Part shown: positions 8,890 to 16,523 of the stretch, piece by piece
Position numbering within the stretch: the stretch's first letter is position 1
Layout of the letters: every line of letters starts with the position of its first letter
NCBI GenBank assembly: GCA_903827245.1
Contig: CAIKHO010000030.1
Coordinates: 1 to 64,000, forward strand
DNA: 64,000 nt
Direction of reading: 5' to 3'
Origin: an uncultured Opitutia bacterium
Lineage (GTDB): Bacteria > Verrucomicrobiota > Verrucomicrobiia > Opitutales > Opitutaceae
The notes under the pieces: model-generated
Told to the model about the DNA's origin: nothing
Database searches by the model: none
Seen by the model: the letters and a program-made list of their open reading frames with translations, nothing else
Program-made: the position numbers and the translations under genes

Positions 8890-9214
8890 TATCTCCCTCA
8901 ACTCCGGCGGCACCGCCGGTAGCGTCAGCGCTTTCAATCCGGGCTCTGCCTACGCCTGGACCATCGCGACCTGCGTCACCGGGATCACGGGCGGCATGGG
9001 CAATATCACGATCGATCCCTCTCAATTCGCCAGTCGTCTTGGCTCGAACGGCTTCTCGCTCAGCATCTCCGGCAATGACCTGAACCTGAACTTCTCACCT
9101 GCCCTAAGGTCGTCCACCTATGCACCGATGACACTGGGACTCGGCGCGATCGAGCTGCCGGTTCTGCGTCGCCAGCGGACGAAGGCTCGATTTCCTGATC
9201 ATGCAAACCGATGA
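8890..9214 (+). pseudogene. Degenerate C-terminal end of a PEP-CTERM surface protein
   Basis: From about 8890 the plus frame reads SLNSGGTAGSVSAFNPG, then AYAWTIATCVTGITGG, then SLSISGNDLNLNFSP. This matches the C-terminal beta region of the intact neighbour (GSTASWTFASATTLTGF, GNNLVLNFTAVPEP). The sorting signal is decayed: the VPEPSTYALM box reads ALRSSTYAPMTLGLGAIE, and the basic tail reads LRRQRTKARF with extra residues. There is no start codon or signal peptide. It is a broken paralogue that has lost its N-terminal part at the junction near 8890. Confidence 0.72.
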
Positions 9215-9240
9215 GCCGGCCGGTCAGGCCGGCTTTTTTT
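9213..9240 (+). terminator. Rho-independent terminator
   Basis: GCCGGCC and GGCCGGC flank a short GTCA-type loop and are followed by a run of T. It sits directly after the stop of the decayed PEP-CTERM gene and still looks functional, isolating the next gene. Confidence 0.8.
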
Positions 9241-9383
9241 GCGCCGCCACCGCAGTCTCATGATTAGCGCGGCTGGCTCTGAGCCGTCCACTGTATCCGC
9301 ATGGCTAATGATGCGATATTTCATCCGGCTCCGGCTGATATCCTGATTGCCTGGAAACACCGCGGACCGCAGGTTTCCGGAGC

Positions 9384-12300
9384 GTGAGCAAAAAATCTAT
9401 TGCCGCTATCTTTCTGGCCCTGTCGCTTGGCACGGTCAGCGCATTTGCCCAAGCCATTTGGGCCGGCCTCGGTCTAACCGACGGAAATATTAACGAACCG
9501 CTCAACTGGCTGCTCCTGCCGCCTTCCTCCGGGGATTCCGTGCTCTTTGGCAGCACGATCGGCCGGAATCATGTGCTCGTCTCAACCATTACCTTGGGCG
9601 ACCTCACTTTCGACGCCTCACGACCTGTCTACACCTTGAGCGGCACCGGAACCACCCCGGTTCTGACCCTGAATGGAAATGTATCCGTCGCGAACGCCGC
9701 CCCCGTTGTCACTTTCGACAACACCCTCGCCCTGACGCTGGCCGCCGGCGCTACGGATCACGTCTTCAATGTCACCGGGGCTTCAACCGTGATGGAAATC
9801 GACGGCATCATCGGCGGCAACGGTCACTTCTCCAAGACCGGCGCCGGCACGCTGATTCTCACCGGCGCGAATACTTTCAACTACAATGGCGGCGGCAGTT
9901 TCACCAACAGCTCCGCGATCAATGCCGGTACTGTGCAGGTTAAGGGCGGCACCATCAATCATGGCACCTCGGGCGACGTCACGATCGGCGATGTGAACGG
10001 CGACAATGGGACTCTTCTTATCACCAACGGCGGTACGGTCAGTGATCACTTTGGGGTCATCGGCCAATCGGGCGGCAGTGCCGGCACTGTCACGGTCGAC
10101 GGCCTCGGCAGTTCCTGGACCAATGCCGGTGTACTAAATGTGGGCTATCAGGGCACGGGCGTGCTCCACATTAGCAATCATGGCAATGTCACGGTCACCG
10201 ATATCACCACCATTGCGGATATTGCCGGCAGCCACGGCACCGTCACGGTCGATGGGGGCGGCAGCTCGTTCATTAATTCCACCTACCTTTACGTCGGCGC
10301 CGCCGGCACCGGTTCACTGACGATCACCAACGGCGGCGCGGTCTCGAGTCCCAACACCTCCATCGGCAACAATACCGGCGGCATCGGCACGGTCACCGTC
10401 AGCGGCACCAACAGTTCGCTGACCAATTCGAGCACGCTTTATGTGGGTAGCGCAGGCAATGGCACCTTGATCGTCAACTCCGGTGGCCGGGTCACCAATA
10501 ACCAGGGCGAGATCGGCAACAACCCCGGTGGCACGGGCACAGCGATTATCACTGGCACCGGCAGTATTTGGAGCAGTCAGTTTACCGATGTGGGCTTGAG
10601 CACAACCGGCTCGCTCTCGGTTGCCAGCGGCGGATCCTTTGCGGGCAATGTCATGTCCATCGGCCGCCTGTCTGGTGTCACCGGCACAGTCACGGTCGAT
10701 GGGATCGGCAGTTCCATGGCTCTTTCGGGCAATCTCCTGCTCGGCAACGAAGGGACGGGGTTGCTGACCGTCTCCGGCGGTGCGGCTGCTTCCGATTTTG
10801 GTTCCTCGCTTGGCTTCGTGGCCGGGAGCTCCGGGACAGCCACGGTCACTGGCGCCGGCAGTACTTGGACGAATGCGGATAACCTTTTCGTGGGGGATTT
10901 AGCCATTGGCGTCCTCAACATCGCCAGCGGCGGTACGGTCACCACAAATGGTCTCGGCCGCATTGGAAATAATGCGGGGCCAACGGCACGGTCATCGCCA
11001 ACGGCTCAGGCAGCTCCTGGACCAATGCCCATGAGCTGGTTGTGGGCAATCAGGGCACCGGCAGCCTCACGATCTCAAACGCCGCGACTGTCAGAAGTAC
11101 GGCTGGGTTCATCGGCAATGGGTCCACCGGCTCGGGCACGGTCACGGTCGATGGCGTGGGCAGCGCGTGGAACACCACCACGGATCATATCTGGGTCGGC
11201 TATTCCGGCCAGGGCACCCTCAACGTGACCAACGGCGGCTCCGTCACCAGCCTGTACAGCACACTGGGCTATCAACCCGGCAGTTCGGGCACGCTCAACG
11301 TGTCGGGGGCCGGCAGTTCCTTCGGCGTCACCCATGAATTCGTGGTCGGCATCCACGGCACGCTTTTGGTCTCGTCCGGCGGCGGCGTATCCACCGAGTT
11401 TGGCGACGTCGACGGCACGGCCGCCACCGCCACGATCACCGGCGCCGGCAGCGCCTGGAACAACACGCTGGATTTTCGCGTCGGTTATCAGGGCCAGGGT
11501 TCATTGCTCCTCTCCAACGGCGGCGCCGTGCACACCGGCGGCGGGTTCATCGGCACCCTCGGCTCCAGCAATGGCTCGGCGGTGATCGATGGCGCGGGCA
11601 GCATCTGGACCAATGTCTCCGGCATGTATGTCAGCTACTCTGCCACCGGCTCCCTGACTTTGTCGAATGGTGGCACGGTGGCCGTAAACAGCGGAGCGGG
11701 CACGGTCACACTCGCCTTGAATGCCCTTGGCAACGGCACGCTGAACATCGGCGCAGCCGCAGCCGGTCCGGCGGCCGCCGGCGGTTTTGTCAATGCCGCC
11801 ACGATCACAACCGGCACCGGGAATGGCACCCTGCAATTCGACACCAACGCTGCTTCCGCCACGCCCTACTATCTCACCAAAAACGGCACCAGCGGAGGCA
11901 CCGCGGTCACAATCACGGGCCCGACCAAAGTCATCAACACCGGTGGCTACAATGTCCTGCCCGGTGCCAGTACCTACACCGGCAGCACCACCATCACCGG
12001 CGGCACGCTCGTCGCCGGCAACAACTCCGCCTTTGGCTCCAGCACGGTCACGCTCAACGGCGGCACGCTCAATGTCGCCAGCGGGATCAGTTTCGGCAAC
12101 ACCCTGAACCTGACCGTCAATGGCGGGACGCTCGCCGGTAATGGCACCTTCACCAGTCCGCTGACCCTCGGCTCCACGGTGACCATCGCTCCCGGTAATT
12201 CGCCCGGCACCCTGCATTTCGCCTCCGGCCTGACCCTCAATAACGGCATCACCACCGACCTCGAGATCCGCGCGCCCACAGGCTCGGCGGGCACGGACTG

Positions 12301-12652
12301 GGATCTCATCAACGTCACGGGGACGTTGAACCTGACTCCGCTGTCCGCCGGCGGCTACACCCTCAAGGTCATCTCCCTCGCTCTCAGCAACAGCCCCGGC
12401 GCAGTTTCCGGGCTCGGCTCCACGGCGTCCTGGACCTTCGCCTCGGCGACCACGCTCACCGGTTTCTCCGCCTCAAAATTCACCATTGATTCCTCCAGTT
12501 TCACCGGTGGCGGTATTTTCGCGGTTACCCAGGCCGGCAATAACCTCGTGCTGAATTTCACCGCCGTCCCCGAACCCTCGACCTGCGCGCTGATGGCGCT
12601 CGGCCTCGGTTTCATCGGTTTCACCGTGCGACGGAAGATTAGCCGCTGCTGA
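9384..12652 (+). CDS. PEP-CTERM autotransporter-repeat surface protein, one-base frameshift
   Basis: A secreted, glycine/threonine-rich beta-helix protein of about 1,090 residues once the frame is repaired. It has a signal peptide (MSKKSIAAIFLALSL to SAFAQA) and an autotransporter-associated beta-strand stretch (SKTGAGTLILTGANTF). More than ten copies of a T5SS/PEP-CTERM-associated repeat follow, with the pattern xGTVTVDGxGSSWxN, LxVGxxGTGSLTITNGG. A passenger-like region and a C-terminal sorting signal complete it: VPEPSTCALMALGLG, a hydrophobic helix, then RRKISRC. Reading shifts near 10,976-10,983: the upstream frame runs on as nonsense to 11,228, and the correct frame resumes as NGTVIANGSGSSW. 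One extra G in the GGGG run restores it. The GTG start at 9384 follows GGAG. The exosortase needed for sorting is not in the window. Confidence 0.82.
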
Positions 12653-12765
12653 CTTGGCCTGTCTTTCTTGTGGGAGCGAGGACAAGACCGCCGTTGCCCG
12701 CTCGCTCCACTCCAATGGCAAGGAGGCAACCCTGCCAGCAACTCGTCGCGGACGACGGATAAGCG

Positions 12766-13152
12766 TCAGTCCGTATCTGGCCGGCTTCTTCGCGCCTTGA
12801 TGCCCGCGCGATGCTTCTTGGATTGAATCATCCGGATCTTCTGGCCTCGGGATTTCTGCCGGTTCCGACGACGGCCTTGTTCCCGCTCATCCATTTGCTT
12901 GGCCCGTTCCGCGCGTTGCCGCTCCTCCAACTTCGCACAGAGTTCGGCCCAAGCCCATTCACGGTTGGCCGATTGCGAGCGTTCTCGCTGGCACCTCGTC
13001 TCGACACCGGTGGGACGATGACGCAGCCACACACAGGAACTTGTCTTCTGGAGCTTCTGCCCTCCGTGACCCGAACCGAGGATGAATCGTTCATCCACGT
13101 CCGAGGTCTTCACCCCCAGAGCCGCCAATCTGGCTTCAATCGTCTTATTCAT
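12766..13152 (-). CDS. Peptide chain release factor-like protein (GGQ domain)
   Basis: A 128-residue protein with a class I release-factor catalytic domain: FILGSGHGGQKLQKTSSCV carries the GGQ tripeptide that triggers peptidyl-tRNA hydrolysis. A strongly basic C-terminal tail follows (RRRNRQKSRGQKIRMIQSK). There is no stop-codon recognition domain. In size and layout it resembles ArfB/ICT1 or RF-H-type proteins that rescue stalled ribosomes. ATG at 13,152 (MNKTIEARLAALG) is used. A decayed duplicate of this gene's 5' end lies immediately upstream. Confidence 0.85.
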   Translation of the reverse strand: MNKTIEARLAALGVKTSDVDERFILGSGHGGQKLQKTSSCVWLRHRPTGVETRCQRERSQSANREWAWAELCAKLEERQRAERAKQMDEREQGRRRNRQKSRGQKIRMIQSKKHRAGIKARRSRPDTD

Positions 13153-13312
13153 TGGTGGAGATCTGATGCTGGCAAAGAAGCCGTGGGAATCGACTTGAAC
13201 ATCTTGATTTTTTGGCCGTCGGGTCCCGTACCGCGGACAAAGCGTTCCTCCACCTCGCCGGCTGGAACCCCAGCGCAGCCAGCCGCCCTTCGATTTGAGT
13301 TGGTAAAGCCAT
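13153..13312 (-). pseudogene. Decayed tandem copy of the release-factor-like gene 5' end
   Basis: The minus strand starting at ATG 13,312 reads TQIEGRLAALGFQP and then, after a one-base shift near 13,265, EVEERFVRGTGPDGQKIKM. This aligns with the intact protein's TIEARLAALGVKT, DVDERFILGSGHGGQKL. The GGQ is altered to DGQ. The remnant ends with a TGA that overlaps the ATG of the intact gene. It is a partial tandem duplication, now non-functional. Confidence 0.6.
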
Positions 13313-13403
13313 GGACGGTGGTTTTTCTCAGGGAAACTCTTATCGATTCCCGGAGTCAAATGCACACCCGCTTGTCCCACATCATTTTCCCTCGCTTCAT
13401 CTC

Positions 13404-14369
13404 ATGATCACCGGTCCAGCCTGGTCCCAGAAACTCCGCGATGAAATCGGCAAGGCCGTCATCGGCCAGGATGCCGTCGTCGAGCGCCTGCTCGTCGCCC
13501 TCCTCGCCAACGGCCATGTACTCCTCGAGGGCATGCCCGGCCTCGCCAAGACGCTGCTGGTGAAGTCCCTCGGCACCGCCCTCGGCGTGCAGTTCGAGCG
13601 CATCCAGTTCACGCCGGACCTGCTGCCGAGCGATGTCGTCGGGACGATGATCTTCCAGCCCAAGACCGGCGAGTTCAGCGCCCACCGTGGTCCCATCTTC
13701 GCCAATCTCGTGCTGGCCGACGAAATCAACCGCGCCCCCGCCAAGGTGCAGAGCGCCCTGCTCGAGGCGATGCAGGAGCGGCAGGTGACCATTGGCGGCC
13801 AGACCCACCCGCTGCCCAAACCCTTCTTCGTGATGGCCACGCAGAATCCCGTCGAGCAGGAGGGCACCTATCCCCTGCCCGAGGCCCAGACCGACCGGTT
13901 TCTGTTCAAGCTGCTCGTCGACTACCCCACGGCCGAGGAGGAGTCTTTGATGATGCAGCGCTGGGGCCAGGTCACGAAGCAACCCGAGCTCGCGGCCGCC
14001 TCCAGCGGCGCGGAATTGCTGGAGCTCCGGGTCGAAGTCGATCGCGTGCACCTCGCCCCGGCCCTGCAGGGCTACATCCTGGCGCTGGTCCGTGGCACCC
14101 GGGCCCTGGCCGAGAACAACGGCCCGGCCAAGAAACACCTCAGCTTCGGTGCCTCGCCCCGCGCCTCCCTCGCCCTCTACCAGGCCGGCCGTGCGCTCGC
14201 GTGGCTCCGCGGGCTCGATTTTGTCTCGCCCGCCCTCATCCAGGAACTCGCGCCCGATGTCCTCCGCCACCGCGTGGGCCTCACCTACGAGGCCGAGGCC
14301 GAGGAAATCAGCGCGGACAGGATCATCGCCCAGGTCGTGGAGAAAACCCCCGTGCCCTCCATCTCTTAA
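13404..14369 (+). CDS. moxR: MoxR-family AAA ATPase
   Basis: A 321-residue AAA+ ATPase of the MoxR type, a chaperone-like partner of VWA proteins. Walker A is GMPGLAKT (43-50) and Walker B is LVLADEINRAP (about 102-112). Sensor 1 is MATQNPVEQEGTYPLPEAQ, with a following arginine finger region (TDRF) and the MoxR C-terminal helical domain (HLSFGASPRASLAL). ATG at 13,404 is used because upstream in-frame sequence overlaps the decayed release-factor copy. It is the first gene of the bat operon, with a hairpin between it and the next gene. Confidence 0.93.
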   Translation: MITGPAWSQKLRDEIGKAVIGQDAVVERLLVALLANGHVLLEGMPGLAKTLLVKSLGTALGVQFERIQFTPDLLPSDVVGTMIFQPKTGEFSAHRGPIFANLVLADEINRAPAKVQSALLEAMQERQVTIGGQTHPLPKPFFVMATQNPVEQEGTYPLPEAQTDRFLFKLLVDYPTAEEESLMMQRWGQVTKQPELAAASSGAELLELRVEVDRVHLAPALQGYILALVRGTRALAENNGPAKKHLSFGASPRASLALYQAGRALAWLRGLDFVSPALIQELAPDVLRHRVGLTYEAEAEEISADRIIAQVVEKTPVPSIS

Positions 14370-14464
14370 TCTTTCTCTTTCCTGTTTCTCTTTATCCTTC
14401 TTCGGGACCTCACCGGCCAAGCCGCCCGGAGAAAGAGAAAGATCGAGAGAAGCAGGAAGGATTT
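14367..14464 (+). repeat. Intra-operon hairpin A (polypyrimidine/polypurine)
   Basis: An imperfect inverted repeat with arms of about 39 nt, at 14,368-14,406 and 14,425-14,463. The left arm is made of TCTTTCTCTTTCC-like words and the right arm of GAAAGAGAAAG-like words. It fills the gap between moxR and the DUF58 gene. Hairpin B in the urease operon uses the same words. Confidence 0.75.
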
Positions 14465-14468
14465 TGCC

Positions 14469-15362
14469 GTGACCGCCGAAACCACAGCTCCGTCAAACCC
14501 GCTCGCCGTCCTGCGCCAGCTGGAGTGGCGCGTGCGACATGCGGTCGAGAACGTGCTGAGCGGCGAGTACCGCTCTGCCTTCCGCGGTCGTGGCATGGAG
14601 TTTGACCAGGTGGTAAAGTATGAGTTCGGCGACGATGTGCGCGACATCGACTGGAACGTGACGGCGCGCCTGGGCGAGGCCTACCGCAAGAAATTCGTCG
14701 AGGAACGCGAGGTCACCCTGCTGCTGGTGTTCGAGGATTCCCCCAGCCTGCAGTTCGGCTCGGGCGCGCAGTCGAAGCGCGAGGCCCTGCTGGAACTCGC
14801 CGGGCTCGTGATGCTCCTCGGCGCGGTGAACCGCGACCGGGTGGGCTTTGTGCACGCGGCCCCGGCGGGCTATTCGTTCCGCGAGCCGGTCCGCGGGCGC
14901 GGCGCGATCCTGCATGCCGCCGCCTCGCTGCTGTCGCGTCCCGCCCCGGCGCTTTCCCGCGAAAGCGCGCAGATTCCCTGGCGCTTCCTGGCCCGGGCCG
15001 CGCCCCGTCACAGCGTGTTGCTCTGGCTCGGCGATTTTCCCCCGCGAACGGATCCCGAGGGCTGGACCGTGCTGCAACGCCGTTACCAGACGATGGGCTT
15101 TCGCGTGGATGATCCTTGGGAGCGATCACTGCCCGCCGGCGAGACGCTCGCCGTCTTCGATCCCGACGCCGGGCGGCTCGTCACCCTGGACGGCTCCAGC
15201 GCCGAACGCGCCGCCCATGCCTCGTGGCGGCAGGAGCGGGAGACGGCATGGACCAGGACGTTTCCCGATCCGCTCAGCCGGCTGGTCGTCGGCACCGACC
15301 AGAACCGCCTCGATGCGTTGGTGCGCTTTTTCCACGCCCGCCAGCGCGCCGGCGCGCACTGA
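14469..15362 (+). CDS. DUF58 domain-containing protein
   Basis: A 297-residue cytosolic protein of the DUF58 family that accompanies MoxR ATPases. The diagnostic segment is GRGMEFDQVVKYEFGDDVRD followed by IDWNVTARLGEAYRKKF, then a VWA-like fold (LLLVFEDSPSLQFGSGAQSK). GTG at 14,469 directly follows hairpin A, whose purine arm (GCAGGAAGG) also supplies a Shine-Dalgarno-like sequence. It is the second gene of the bat operon. The family is linked to stress tolerance and envelope function, but its biochemical role is not established. Confidence 0.9.
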   Translation: MTAETTAPSNPLAVLRQLEWRVRHAVENVLSGEYRSAFRGRGMEFDQVVKYEFGDDVRDIDWNVTARLGEAYRKKFVEEREVTLLLVFEDSPSLQFGSGAQSKREALLELAGLVMLLGAVNRDRVGFVHAAPAGYSFREPVRGRGAILHAAASLLSRPAPALSRESAQIPWRFLARAAPRHSVLLWLGDFPPRTDPEGWTVLQRRYQTMGFRVDDPWERSLPAGETLAVFDPDAGRLVTLDGSSAERAAHASWRQERETAWTRTFPDPLSRLVVGTDQNRLDALVRFFHARQRAGAH

Positions 15363-15368
15363 TGTGCG

Positions 15369-15479
15369 CAAGCTCCAAGCTCCAATGACCAAGCGCCAAA
15401 AAAGCCGCAATGCAGACTCGCCCGCCGGGGGATGCGCCAATTGCACTGATTTGGCGTTTCATTGGAGCTTGGGGCTTGG
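15369..15479 (+). repeat. Intra-operon hairpin C (CCAAGCTCCAA words)
   Basis: An inverted repeat between the DUF58 gene and batA. The left arm at 15,369-15,400 has CAAGCTCCAAGCTCCAATGA. The right arm at 15,449-15,479 has TCATTGGAGCTTGGGGCTTG. Each arm is itself a run of quasi-repeated CCAAGC/CTCCAA words. Confidence 0.78.
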
Positions 15480-15503
15480 AATTTGGAATTTTTCATCGCC
15501 GCC

Positions 15504-16523
15504 ATGAAAGACATGGTCCTGCACGATCCCCTGTGGCTGCTGGTCCTGCCGCTCATCTTCACCGCCGTCTGGCTGCGCGGCCGCCGCAGCGTCTCGGTGG
15601 TGCTCGTGCCCTTCGCGGCGGCCTGGCACCGTTCGTCCATGGGCTCGGTCTCCCGCTGGCCCGCGGGTCTCGCCCTCACCGGGCTGGTCCTGCTCACCGG
15701 CGCGCTGGCCCGGCCCCAACGCATCGAGGACAAGCGTGAGGTGCGGTCGCAAGGCTACGACATCGTGCTCGCAATCGACCTGTCCGGTTCGATGCTCGCC
15801 GAGGACTACGAAAGGGATGGCGAGCGGATCAACCGCCTGCAGGCCATCAAGCCCGTGATCCAGGCCTTCATCAACGACCGGCCGAACGACCGCATCGGCA
15901 TCGTGGTCTTTTCCGGCCGGGCCTACACGCTGGCCCCGCTGACCTTCGATCACGACTGGCTCGCCCGCCAGACCGAGCGGCTGAGGATCGGCTTGATCGA
16001 GGACGGCACCGCGATCGGCGACGGTCTCGGCGTCGCCCTGACGCGTCTGCAGCAGGCCGCCCGGGAAAACGACGGGCACCGACAGGGAGCCTTCATCGTC
16101 CTGCTGACCGACGGCGCGAACAACCGCGGCGCCCTCTCGCCCCAGCAGGCGACGGACATCGCCAAGTCGCGCGGCGTCCCCATCTACACGATCGGCGCCG
16201 GGCGCGACGGCATCGTGCCGTTTCCGGTGTTTGATGAACGGGGCAACAAGGTGGGCATGCGCGGGCTCCCGTCCGACCTCGATGAAGGCGCCCTCCGCGA
16301 CATCTCCAGCGCCACCGGGGGGCAATTCTTCCGGGCCGCCGAGACGGGCACGATCAAGTCGGCCTTCAAGGCCATCGACCGCGCGCAGAAGATCGAATTC
16401 CAGGCCAAGAGCTACCTGCTGACCACGGAGCTTTTCTGGTGGCTCGCCGCACCCGGGGCCGTGCTGCTGGCCGGGGCCGGCCTGCTGGCCCGCCCGGTGT
16501 GGCGGAAGGAGGCGTTGGCATGA
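15504..16523 (+). CDS. batA: BatA-like VWA domain membrane protein
   Basis: A 339-residue protein with two N-terminal membrane segments (about 9-24 and 54-70), a periplasm-facing VWA domain and a C-terminal membrane helix (about 310-330). The metal-ion-dependent adhesion site is complete at the start (AIDLSGSML, 91-98), with later LTDGANNRG. This is the aerotolerance BatA layout. ATG at 15,504 lies at the end of hairpin C. Its stop overlaps the next start (ATGA), so the two VWA proteins are translationally coupled. Confidence 0.9.
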   Translation: MKDMVLHDPLWLLVLPLIFTAVWLRGRRSVSVVLVPFAAAWHRSSMGSVSRWPAGLALTGLVLLTGALARPQRIEDKREVRSQGYDIVLAIDLSGSMLAEDYERDGERINRLQAIKPVIQAFINDRPNDRIGIVVFSGRAYTLAPLTFDHDWLARQTERLRIGLIEDGTAIGDGLGVALTRLQQAARENDGHRQGAFIVLLTDGANNRGALSPQQATDIAKSRGVPIYTIGAGRDGIVPFPVFDERGNKVGMRGLPSDLDEGALRDISSATGGQFFRAAETGTIKSAFKAIDRAQKIEFQAKSYLLTTELFWWLAAPGAVLLAGAGLLARPVWRKEALA

